Positions 1-5,360 of a DNA stretch of 5,549 bases are shown here, one piece after another. The stretch's first letter is position 1; each line of letters opens with the position of its first letter. The DNA comes from Promethearchaeota archaeon. GTDB lineage: Archaea > Asgardarchaeota > Lokiarchaeia > Sigyniarchaeales > SOKP01. The notes below the pieces were generated by a model. That model made no database searches. It saw only the letters and a list, made by a program, of their open reading frames with translations, and had not been told where the DNA came from. Where the stretch lies: the NCBI GenBank assembly GCA_019894815.1, contig JAGXNU010000143.1, positions 1 through 5,549 of the forward strand, written 5' to 3'. A program made the position numbers and the translations under genes.

Positions 1-358
1 ATTTGCACCCGCTATATTTTGGAATGAAATTATTAGGAATCTTTCAAAAAAATTGAATTTTCAGGAAGAAACTGTGAATTCTATTCTTTCCCAATTTGAT
101 ATAATTGAAATTTCTCCCAAACAATATAAACCAAAGATTCTTGAGGCTAAAAGTTTAATTTTCCATGAAAATGACGTTCCTTTTGTTGCCTGTGCTCTTT
201 TCTTAAATGCCCCAATTTGGTCAGGAAATGAAACTCATTTTAAAGCTTTAGATAAATCTAAAAAAGTAATCTGGTTTAATTCAAAAAGATTAAACAATTT
301 TTTTAAAAAAAACAACATCGATAAATTAGATACTGATGACGATAGACTTACAAAATAA
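1..358 (+). CDS. PIN-domain ribonuclease, C-terminal part (5' end outside window)
   Basis: The reading frame is open from base 2 to the TAA at 356-358 with no stop, so the gene begins before the window; the TTG at 53 is internal and should not be taken as the start. The visible part matches the second half of a PIN domain, a metal-dependent RNase fold. An APAIFWNEI helix carries a likely acidic ligand (Glu codon 26-28). The segment DVPFVACALFLNAPIWSG follows, with a conserved Asp (codon 173-175) and the typical Ala/Leu-rich helix leading to a strand. The VIWFNSKRL segment then resembles the closing strand and helix of PIN proteins, and a Lys/Asp-rich tail ends the protein. The first catalytic Asp would lie upstream and cannot be checked. 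The usual Asp after the IW[ST]G strand is Asn here (227-229), followed by Glu, so the active site is slightly atypical. The stop is close to the eRF1/Pelota-like gene, which suggests co-transcription. Family assignment is fairly secure; the RNA target is unknown. Confidence 0.78.
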   Translation, partial: FAPAIFWNEIIRNLSKKLNFQEETVNSILSQFDIIEISPKQYKPKILEAKSLIFHENDVPFVACALFLNAPIWSGNETHFKALDKSKKVIWFNSKRLNNFFKKNNIDKLDTDDDRLTK

Positions 359-366
359 TTAGTTAT

Positions 367-373
367 GAGATGA
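367..373 (+). promoter_or_regulatory. Shine-Dalgarno-like site deciding the eRF1-like start
   Basis: GAGATGA matches the archaeal consensus GAGGTGA at six of seven bases and ends 8 nt before the ATG at 382. It overlaps the competing ATG at 370, which favours 382 as the true start. A similar GAGATA lies 7 nt before the aldo/keto reductase ATG, supporting use of such sites in this genome. Confidence 0.45.
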
Positions 374-1131
374 AAAAAATAATGAAAAAAAAAAAACCAA
401 AACGTGGATTTTTAGTGGCACTACTAATTGGTTTTGATGAAAAAGAAATTCATGCGTGGAAAGTGTACAGTCATTCTTTAAGATTTTATAAAACTATCAA
501 ATTAACTCGCAAATGGAAATACTTGGATGATAAACAAATATATCATTCACTTGAAGAATTAGTAAATCTCATTCGACTTGTTATTAGAGATGGTTTAAAA
601 AGCATCTTATTAGCAAGCCCACAAAAAAATAATTATTCAACCATCTTTTTAGATCATATTAATAAACATCACCAGTGGTTAGTTCGTTTTAAGGGATATA
701 ATCGAGTAAGTTTTGGTGAGATTGTTGGAACTGCTAATAATATAGAAAGTGCTAACTATTTAATTTCTCAGGAGAAATCATTAGAGATTATTTCTGAAAC
801 TACATCTGACGAAATAAATCTATTAGTTAAACAACTAAATAAAATAATCAACGTCGGTGATCCTAACAAATTATTGTTGTATAATTTGGAAGATATTGAA
901 GCTCTCATTTATGGAAGAGGTAAAAAAGACAAATCTGCAGCAGATAAACTAGATTTCTTAATCGTGACAGAGAATTTCATTAACCGCCACAAATATAAGT
1001 ATCGAATCCATCGCCTCATGCAAATCGCGAATAATAAGGGAATTATAACAAAGACAATATCAATAGAAAATCCAGCAGTGGATCGTTTTGATCAGTTTGG
1101 AGGGATCTTAGCTTTTAAAAAGACAAATTAA
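370..1131 (+). CDS. eRF1/Pelota-like protein with domains 2 and 3 only (no decoding domain, no GGQ)
   Basis: The 253-aa product resembles the central and C-terminal domains of the eRF1/Pelota/Vms1 family, which act on ribosomes in termination or rescue. Residues about 12-165 look like the RNase H-like domain 2: a GFLVALLIGFDEKEIHAW strand pair, a helix, then GLKSILLASPQKNNYSTIF, comparable to the family's IVIASPGF-type strand. Residues about 168-250 look like domain 3: YNLEDIEALIYGRG, KLDFLIVTENFI, a helix, GIITKTIS, and the ending FDQFGGILAF, equivalent to Pelota's LGGIAA end. No N-terminal Sm-like or eRF1 decoding domain is present, and no GGQ or GSQ loop is seen between the first strands, so hydrolytic release activity is not supported. 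ATG 382 is a strong alternative start (249 aa): GAGATGA at 367-373 resembles a Shine-Dalgarno site 8 nt before it, whereas ATG 370 has none. The gap from the PIN gene is only 11 bp, implying a shared transcript and a role in RNA or ribosome quality control (inference). It could instead be a Vms1-like factor that has lost its catalytic loop. Confidence 0.72.
   Translation: MKKIMKKKKPKRGFLVALLIGFDEKEIHAWKVYSHSLRFYKTIKLTRKWKYLDDKQIYHSLEELVNLIRLVIRDGLKSILLASPQKNNYSTIFLDHINKHHQWLVRFKGYNRVSFGEIVGTANNIESANYLISQEKSLEIISETTSDEINLLVKQLNKIINVGDPNKLLLYNLEDIEALIYGRGKKDKSAADKLDFLIVTENFINRHKYKYRIHRLMQIANNKGIITKTISIENPAVDRFDQFGGILAFKKTN
385..396 (+). repeat. 12-base A homopolymer in the 5' coding region
   Basis: Twelve consecutive A residues encode the Lys run right after the ATG at 382. 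Runs of this length can slip during replication or transcription, and a one- or two-base change would frameshift the eRF1-like gene from about codon 5. It may also simply reflect AT-rich Lys codon use. Confidence 0.85.
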
Positions 1132-1161
1132 TTAGTTTAGAAAAATAATTAATAAATAGCA

Positions 1162-2529
1162 TTAGACATGTTTTTGTAAAGATAAAATCCGTTTTTCTAA
1201 TTTTTTAATTTTAGATGCATTCTCATTTGCACTTCCAATATCGCCCAAAAATTCAATTGCATGCTGGAATGATTGAATTGCATTAATATAATCTTTCTTC
1301 TTTTCAGCTTTTTCACCGGTTTCTAAATTAAAGCCAATTTCTAACGCTTTGATTTTTTTATCAAGTTCGAGTATTATGAATGAAATTTTCCCGATATTTG
1401 TCTCAAAATTAAATCCCGTAGCTAAATAAAGTGCTTTTTCATATTCTTTTTGAGCTTCTTTATAAATTAATGCTTTTTCAGCGTTTTCTCCTTTCTTAAC
1501 AAAGTTTTCCATTAACTTTTTCGCTTCTTCGACATCCAATGTGCGAGCTTTTTCTTTTAAATTGTTTATGGCATCATCATTCGCAAGTATGGAGGAAATT
1601 AACTCATTATTAGCAATTCTTTTTGCTCGAGTATCCTGAAATTTTCTGACTTCAACTACTAAAGATTCAATTTTCGAAGGAATGATTATATTTCTTTCTA
1701 ATAGTTGGTATATTTCATATAGAATTATCGATGGATGAGATTTTACTACTTGTTGTACTTTATCAATTAGATTATTAATGAAGAAGAAATTTTTAGAGTT
1801 TAAAAGTTCATTAGCAAAATCAATTATTGCTTTTTGAATGAGATTCTTATTGATTAATTCTAGATCACCCGGTGATATCATGTGACTAAGAATCATTGGA
1901 AATACCAGTTTAATGTTGAAAGCCTCGACTATAAAATCAATTGTATCATCAAAATTAAGCATCCCAATTTTTAAGAGACGTTCAATCTTTTGATAATATT
2001 TTTTTTCATATTCATGTAAAAATTCAGCTACTTTTTGTTTCAAACTTTCTGAAGCGTTTCCATCCAATACTAAACAGATTCTAATGAAATTACCATTTTT
2101 AAGTAGTAAATTAAAGTTGTCATATTGAAGTTCATAGAATTTATGATTACTTATATCACTTTTATTTTCTAGAGACCCTGAAGATGAAAAGGTAATATTA
2201 GCTTGCATGAAACCTATTAGAAGATCAACATTGATATTACTTCCTGAGACAGGATAATTTAATATGAGCAGTCCTGAATCCTTAGTTTGTAAGATCACCA
2301 ATTTTATGTTTAAAACATCCATAAATTTATACCAAATCAATGATTGTTGCATCTTAATCTGTTCTTCTTCGGAATCCATCATGGATATTTTAATGTTTTG
2401 ACTCGTGTCAAACCCTATTTTAGCGATATATGCTTTTACACATTCTTTACAGTGATCAGGATAAAAACTACATTCTTCTTTATCCTTTCCGCAATTAAAA
2501 CCTAATCGACTAACTTGGAAATATACCAT
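1162..2529 (-). CDS. Longin-like domain protein with N-terminal Cys cluster and C-terminal TPR-like helices
   Basis: The 455-aa cytoplasmic protein has no signal peptide or membrane segment. Residues 13-30 hold C13, C20, H26, C27 and C30, a possible small zinc site. Residues about 68-180 look like a longin/roadblock-type fold: a hydrophobic strand IKLVILQTKDSGLLILNY, a VDLLIGFMQANITF helix, a strand with FYELQYDNFNLLLKNGNFIRICLVL, and a long helix SLKQKVAEFLHEYEKKY. This strand order is typical of longin-like proteins abundant in Asgard archaea, where they are thought to work with small GTPases or membranes. Residues about 185-330 are mainly helical and not recognised. Residues about 346-372 and 404-430 are TPR-like units (AEKALIYKEAQKEYEKALYL and AEKKKDYINAIQSFQHAIEF), followed by a charged coiled-coil-like end. 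The role is probably scaffold or signalling. The start ATG at 2529 lacks an SD motif, so the transcript may have a very short leader. The gene converges on the eRF1-like gene, with about 30 bp between stops. Longin-like is a fold guess from pattern; TPR-like is firmer. Confidence 0.68.
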   Translation of the reverse strand: MVYFQVSRLGFNCGKDKEECSFYPDHCKECVKAYIAKIGFDTSQNIKISMMDSEEEQIKMQQSLIWYKFMDVLNIKLVILQTKDSGLLILNYPVSGSNINVDLLIGFMQANITFSSSGSLENKSDISNHKFYELQYDNFNLLLKNGNFIRICLVLDGNASESLKQKVAEFLHEYEKKYYQKIERLLKIGMLNFDDTIDFIVEAFNIKLVFPMILSHMISPGDLELINKNLIQKAIIDFANELLNSKNFFFINNLIDKVQQVVKSHPSIILYEIYQLLERNIIIPSKIESLVVEVRKFQDTRAKRIANNELISSILANDDAINNLKEKARTLDVEEAKKLMENFVKKGENAEKALIYKEAQKEYEKALYLATGFNFETNIGKISFIILELDKKIKALEIGFNLETGEKAEKKKDYINAIQSFQHAIEFLGDIGSANENASKIKKLEKRILSLQKHV

Positions 2530-2558
2530 GACAATATGGAATTAATATTTATTGAGTT

Positions 2559-2570
2559 TCATATTTTAAC
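2559..2570 (-). promoter_or_regulatory. Possible TATA box for the longin-like/TPR gene
   Basis: On the minus strand GTTAAAATATGA centres about 36 nt upstream of the ATG at 2529. With the usual archaeal spacing of about 26 nt this would place the transcript start roughly 10 nt before the ATG, fitting the missing SD motif. A second A/T box (AAATATTA, 2543-2550) is too close to the ATG unless translation starts further in. No clear BRE is visible. Confidence 0.25.
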
Positions 2571-2720
2571 CGTATGATTGATTCCACATTATTAATATTT
2601 TGGAGTTTTCTAGGATCTGTCGCAATGGAACGAAAATAGAATTATTATTTTAGGAAGTTTGTTTTCGCTCTATCTAAATTACATTTCCCTTCCCTAGAAC
2701 TTCTATGGATTGATTCAATC

Positions 2721-2738
2721 AAAAAAACAAGAAAAATA
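2721..2738 (-). terminator. T-rich terminator-like run after the SDR gene
   Basis: On the minus strand the sequence downstream of the SDR stop contains T5 (2732-2736) then C/G and T7 (2721-2727), with no strong hairpin before it. Archaeal RNA polymerase commonly terminates at such oligo-T runs, so this probably ends the SDR transcript before the separate longin-like/TPR gene. Confidence 0.45.
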
Positions 2739-2762
2739 AGTGTTTATTTTATAAATGAAAAA

Positions 2763-3590
2763 TCATTCCATCTTTTTCATTTCTTTAGCAACTTGACGAA
2801 ACCCTTTTATAAGTTTTGTAAGCTTAAAACCTTTAATGAGAGTTCCATTTTTCTTACATAATGGTGTAGCAAAAGGAATTACTTTTAAACAACTTTCTTC
2901 CAGATCTGTCATGACATTATTTCTGATTATTTCATATTCGCGGTCATATGTTTCCCTATCTTTCCAATCTTCAGGAATTTGAATGTTCGTAGCTAAATTT
3001 GTATCAATCATGCCCGGAAGGAAGATATTTAACTTGAGGTCATCACCACTCTGTTTAAATTCCTTAGCTAAACATTTGGAAAATGCAAGAACACCTCCTT
3101 TTGATGCCGAGTAAATAGTCATGTGTTCTAATGGTCTATCAGCACCACCTCCAGCAAGAGTGATAATCCTCCCATAACCTTGTTTTTTCATCTGTGGTAA
3201 GACCGCTGCAACTGAATCTATTAACCCAATTAAATTAGTCCCAATCACTGCTTTGGCAACAGAATTTACCTTTTCTAAAGCAAAATATTCAAATGGACCG
3301 TAGATGAGATTAAAACCAGCATTGGCAACTAAAATACGAACCGAACCAAAAGCCTCAACAGTTTTATCAACTAAAACCTTTAATGCCGCAGGATCAGAGA
3401 CATCACAAGGCACTCCGATTACAGAATCTCCAAATTCTTCTTTAAATTCAGCAAGAGTTTGGTTGACTTTTTCTTCATTTCTAGAACAAATAGCGACTCG
3501 AGCACCCTCTCTAAGGAATAATTCGGCGATTTTCTTCCCAATTCCACTAGTGGAACCTGTCACTATTGCTGTTTCATTTTTCATTTTCAT
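2763..3590 (-). CDS. Short-chain dehydrogenase/reductase (SDR) with altered catalytic Ser
   Basis: This 275-aa classical-type SDR is a cytoplasmic NAD(P)-dependent oxidoreductase of unknown substrate. It shows the Rossmann motif TGSTSGIG (residues 11-18), CDV with D63 contacting adenine, NAG (90-92), the structural Asn N119, YSASK with Y160 and K164, and LPGMIDT (191-197). R37 in SRN after the second strand suggests NADP(H) preference. The residue 13 before Tyr160, normally the catalytic Ser, is Gly147 in TLAGGGADRP, and the position before it is Ala, where relatives with an LSGGGA motif carry Ser. The usual Ser-Tyr-Lys-Asn tetrad is therefore incomplete. The C-terminus (about 235-275) is longer than in typical 245-255-aa members and Lys-rich, perhaps a surface or membrane-contacting helix. 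ATG 3590 is chosen; a GGG-containing weak SD (3601-3603) lies 10 nt upstream, and ATG 3584 is a possible alternative. T-rich runs flank the gene, so it is probably monocistronic. Family assignment is very secure; the reaction is not. Confidence 0.92.
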   Translation of the reverse strand: MKMKNETAIVTGSTSGIGKKIAELFLREGARVAICSRNEEKVNQTLAEFKEEFGDSVIGVPCDVSDPAALKVLVDKTVEAFGSVRILVANAGFNLIYGPFEYFALEKVNSVAKAVIGTNLIGLIDSVAAVLPQMKKQGYGRIITLAGGGADRPLEHMTIYSASKGGVLAFSKCLAKEFKQSGDDLKLNIFLPGMIDTNLATNIQIPEDWKDRETYDREYEIIRNNVMTDLEESCLKVIPFATPLCKKNGTLIKGFKLTKLIKGFRQVAKEMKKME

Positions 3591-3628
3591 AGGAAATTTA
3601 CCCTTTTTTTTGATAGTTATTTCACTAA

Positions 3629-3637
3629 ATTTTTAAA
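3629..3637 (-). promoter_or_regulatory. Probable TATA box of the SDR gene
   Basis: TTTAAAAAT on the minus strand centres about 43 nt upstream of ATG 3590, so transcription would begin near 3607 and leave a leader of about 17 nt that includes the weak GGG SD. It lies directly after the T8 run of the preceding cupin gene, so terminator and promoter are packed together. Confidence 0.35.
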
Positions 3638-3648
3638 ATAATATAATT

Positions 3649-3656
3649 AAAAAAAA
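3649..3656 (-). terminator. T8 terminator-like run after the cupin gene
   Basis: Eight consecutive T residues on the minus strand begin about 9 nt after the cupin stop codon. This fits archaeal oligo-T termination and argues that the cupin and SDR genes need not share one transcript. No hairpin is needed or obvious. Confidence 0.4.
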
Positions 3657-3665
3657 TGAAGCCGA

Positions 3666-3983
3666 TTATTTTGCCTTTATCATTATAAGCATCATTTTAA
3701 ACTTTTCAAGAGCTTTAAGAGCATGAGGGTCATTTGCCGGCATGATGATCATTTGACCTTTTTCAACAACATGGTCTATTTTTGAAATAGTTATTTTTGC
3801 TTTTCCATCAAACACGTATACTAAAGCATCGAAAGGTGTGGAATGTTCACTTAAACCTTCATCCTTATCAAAAGAGAATAAGGTAACAGTACCCTCATTT
3901 TTATTAATTAGCGCTCTACTAACAACGGAACCTTCTTGGTAATCTAGCATTTCATCCAAATTTGTAACTTCTACTTTTTTCAT
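3666..3983 (-). CDS. Small single-domain cupin protein
   Basis: The 105-aa protein is almost entirely one cupin beta-barrel. It matches a family of small cupins common in anaerobic bacteria and archaea that begin with a DYQEGSVVSR-like segment. Motif 1 is GLSEHSTPFDALVYVFDG (residues 43-60 from this start) and motif 2 is GQMIIMPANDPHALKA (76-91). His47 and His87 are the only clear metal-ligand His residues. The second His of the HxH pair is replaced (Ser-Thr) and no Glu stands in the usual place, though Asp52 may help, so metal binding is likely weak or atypical. The substrate is unknown; roles as a small-molecule sensor or sugar/redox accessory are only possible. ATG 3983 is chosen because AGTGA, an SD-like motif, ends 5 nt before it; a GTG at 3992 would add three residues. 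The gene lies between the aldo/keto reductase and SDR genes on the same strand, with terminator-like runs on both sides. Family assignment is secure. Confidence 0.87.
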   Translation of the reverse strand: MKKVEVTNLDEMLDYQEGSVVSRALINKNEGTVTLFSFDKDEGLSEHSTPFDALVYVFDGKAKITISKIDHVVEKGQMIIMPANDPHALKALEKFKMMLIMIKAK

Positions 3984-4018
3984 GATTTTCACTATAATAA
4001 TGATATTTTGTAATTTAG

Positions 4019-4026
4019 TAATATTT
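4019..4026 (-). promoter_or_regulatory. Probable TATA box of the cupin gene
   Basis: AAATATTA on the minus strand centres about 39 nt upstream of ATG 3983, predicting a start near 3996 and a leader of about 13 nt. The preceding CTTGA on the same strand could serve as part of a BRE. The box abuts the inverted repeat at 4026-4047. Confidence 0.35.
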
Positions 4027-4047
4027 CAAGTTGATTTTAAAACTTGA
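4026..4047. promoter_or_regulatory. 7-bp inverted repeat, candidate operator upstream of the cupin gene
   Basis: TCAAGTT (4026-4032) and AACTTGA (4041-4047) are perfect reverse complements separated by 8 bp. The cupin-proximal arm touches the presumed TATA/BRE, a position where a dimeric regulator could block or recruit TFB/TBP. The spacing gives about one and a half helical turns between arm centres. It is not followed by a T run on the minus strand, so it is not an obvious terminator. A chance origin in AT-rich DNA remains possible. Confidence 0.35.
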
Positions 4048-4059
4048 CCCGAACATGTT

Positions 4060-4075
4060 AAAAAATTGAAAAAAA
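4060..4075 (-). terminator. Double T-run terminator after the aldo/keto reductase gene
   Basis: On the minus strand T7 (4069-4075) and T6 (4060-4065) follow the stop codon at 4080-4082 within about 20 nt, separated by CAA. This is a good archaeal oligo-T terminator candidate and separates the reductase from the cupin gene. Confidence 0.45.
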
Positions 4076-4079
4076 GGGA

Positions 4080-5300
4080 TTAACCTAAAACTTCAGATAC
4101 CTTTTTATCCTCTTCGAAAATGGCAACTGCTTGCTTCATATACTTTGGAATATCTATTTGTTGTGGACATTTATCCAAACATTCTCCACATTCAATACAT
4201 AAGAGAGCTGAACCATTAGCTTCTTCTCCCTCCGAGATCTTCCTTTCTAAATCTTCTTGAGTTTTTGCCATTCCAGTGTAGAAATAAGCGACACGAGGTT
4301 TTCCTTGTTCTCCCCAATATCCAACTTCATTCATGATGTAAAGAACATTCTTAATTGAGACTCCGTTAGGACAGGGCATGCAATATCCACAACTCGTACA
4401 AGGAATAAGGTGGTATTTTTCAAATGCTTGCTGTAAATTTTTAATAATCTTTAATTCGCTGTCAGTTAATGAGTTAATTCCTGATTTTTCAGCTGATTGA
4501 ACATTCTCCTTTACTTGCTGTAAATTGCTCATCCCACTTAACACGACCGAAACTTCTGGCATGTTCCAAAGATATTGTAAAGCCCAATCAGCCATTGATC
4601 TCTTTATTTCAGCATTGTCTAATACATTTTTGATTTCAGGTACATCAATTAACTTTTTTTCGGGAATAGTCAATTTTCCTCCTCGTAAGGGCTCCATTAT
4701 AATTACAGCAATCCCTTTTTTGTTGGCATATTCCAATCCTTCTAATCCAGCTTGGTAATTAACATCTGTATAATTGAGTTGGATCTGGCAGCAATCCCAC
4801 TCATAAAAATCAATGATTTCCTTAAACACATCTATACTGTCATGGAATGAAAAACCAATGTATTTGAATAAACCATTGGCTCTTGCTTCTTCCATTTTCT
4901 CTATTAACCCTAATTCTTTTATTTTTTCAAGACGTCCTTTATTTAATCCGTGGAATAGATAAATATCTGGAGTAGATTGTAATCTTTCAATTTGTTCGCT
5001 GAGAAATTTATCAACGTCACTAGTTTCTTTAACACTCCACATTGGAAGTTTTGTGGTGAGTGTTACTTTTTCGCGATACCCCTCCTTTAATGCCTTTCCT
5101 ACTATAACTTCGCTCTTTCCATCATGATAGGAATAAGCAGTGTCTACATAGTTAACACCATTATCAATGGCATAACGGATCATCTCTATCACTTCTTTCT
5201 CATTCACTTCCTTAGTTTCTTGGTTTATAGGTAATCTCATGGCACCAAATCCTAGTGCTGATACATCCCATCCAAGAGAGCCCATTTTTCTATATTTCAT
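4080..5300 (-). CDS. Aldo/keto reductase with C-terminal Fe-S (4Fe-4S) Cys motifs
   Basis: The 406-aa soluble oxidoreductase matches the COG1453-type aldo/keto reductases of anaerobes. Residues 1 to about 290 form the AKR TIM barrel. The start KMGSLGWDVSALGFGAMRLP is characteristic, and the catalytic tetrad is complete: Asp53 and Tyr58 in DTAYSYHDG, Lys84 in TTKLP, His117 in LFHG. IGFSFHD (148-154), QLNYTD (174-179) and MEPLRGGKL (202-210) are conserved barrel segments, and VVLSGMSN near 252 is the usual cofactor phosphate region. The C-terminal part holds C301, C304, C307, C310-Pro and C368, C371, C374, C378-Pro, the pattern expected for two [4Fe-4S] clusters or one pair sharing ligands. NAD(P)H and ferredoxin-type electrons may therefore be linked; the substrate is unknown. 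The ATG at 5300 has GAGATA as an SD-like motif 7 nt upstream. The gene lies 60 bp downstream of a methyltransferase-like gene on the same strand, so co-transcription is possible. Family assignment is very secure. Confidence 0.95.
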   Translation of the reverse strand: MKYRKMGSLGWDVSALGFGAMRLPINQETKEVNEKEVIEMIRYAIDNGVNYVDTAYSYHDGKSEVIVGKALKEGYREKVTLTTKLPMWSVKETSDVDKFLSEQIERLQSTPDIYLFHGLNKGRLEKIKELGLIEKMEEARANGLFKYIGFSFHDSIDVFKEIIDFYEWDCCQIQLNYTDVNYQAGLEGLEYANKKGIAVIIMEPLRGGKLTIPEKKLIDVPEIKNVLDNAEIKRSMADWALQYLWNMPEVSVVLSGMSNLQQVKENVQSAEKSGINSLTDSELKIIKNLQQAFEKYHLIPCTSCGYCMPCPNGVSIKNVLYIMNEVGYWGEQGKPRVAYFYTGMAKTQEDLERKISEGEEANGSALLCIECGECLDKCPQQIDIPKYMKQAVAIFEEDKKVSEVLG

Positions 5301-5307
5301 TTTATTT

Positions 5308-5312
5308 ATCTC
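5308..5312 (-). promoter_or_regulatory. Shine-Dalgarno-like GAGAT before the aldo/keto reductase
   Basis: GAGAT on the minus strand ends 7 nt before ATG 5300, good spacing for pairing to the 16S rRNA tail. It supports this start. No convincing promoter could be chosen in the 60-bp gap: ATTATAGA (5321-5328) and an A/T-rich stretch near 5336-5348 are both possible. Confidence 0.4.
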
Positions 5313-5360
5313 GTTATTTTTCTATAATGAATAGATTTATCAAAAATATGAATTTTATGA

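Noticed and set aside
53..358. TTG at 53 as the start of the PIN gene
   Set aside because: The same frame continues upstream to the window edge with PIN-like sequence (APAIFWNEI), so the TTG is an internal Leu codon.
1132..1161. Shared bidirectional terminator between the convergent genes
   Set aside because: Only a T5 on the minus strand (1141-1145) and no T run or hairpin on the plus strand were visible; not strong enough to list.
2633..2651. AAAATA/TATTTT inverted pair as a possible hairpin
   Set aside because: Only A-T pairs with 6-bp arms, expected by chance in this composition.
2708..2720. Palindrome GATTGA-T-TCAATC in the 2530-2762 gap
   Set aside because: It is perfect but only 6-bp arms, AT-rich, and beyond the T run of the SDR terminator; it was not seen repeated in the window, so no role can be assigned.
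2530..2762. Small RNA, tRNA or short gene in the largest intergenic gap
   Set aside because: No cloverleaf, no GC-rich stable stem and no convincing open frame on either strand was found.
3304..3636. Plus-strand open frame of about 110 codons opposite the SDR gene
   Set aside because: It lies largely antisense to a well-supported SDR gene, has a low-complexity product without recognisable motifs, and is explained by the codon pattern of the real gene.
4525..4758. Plus-strand open frame of about 77 codons opposite the aldo/keto reductase
   Set aside because: It is fully antisense to conserved barrel segments of the reductase and has no independent support.
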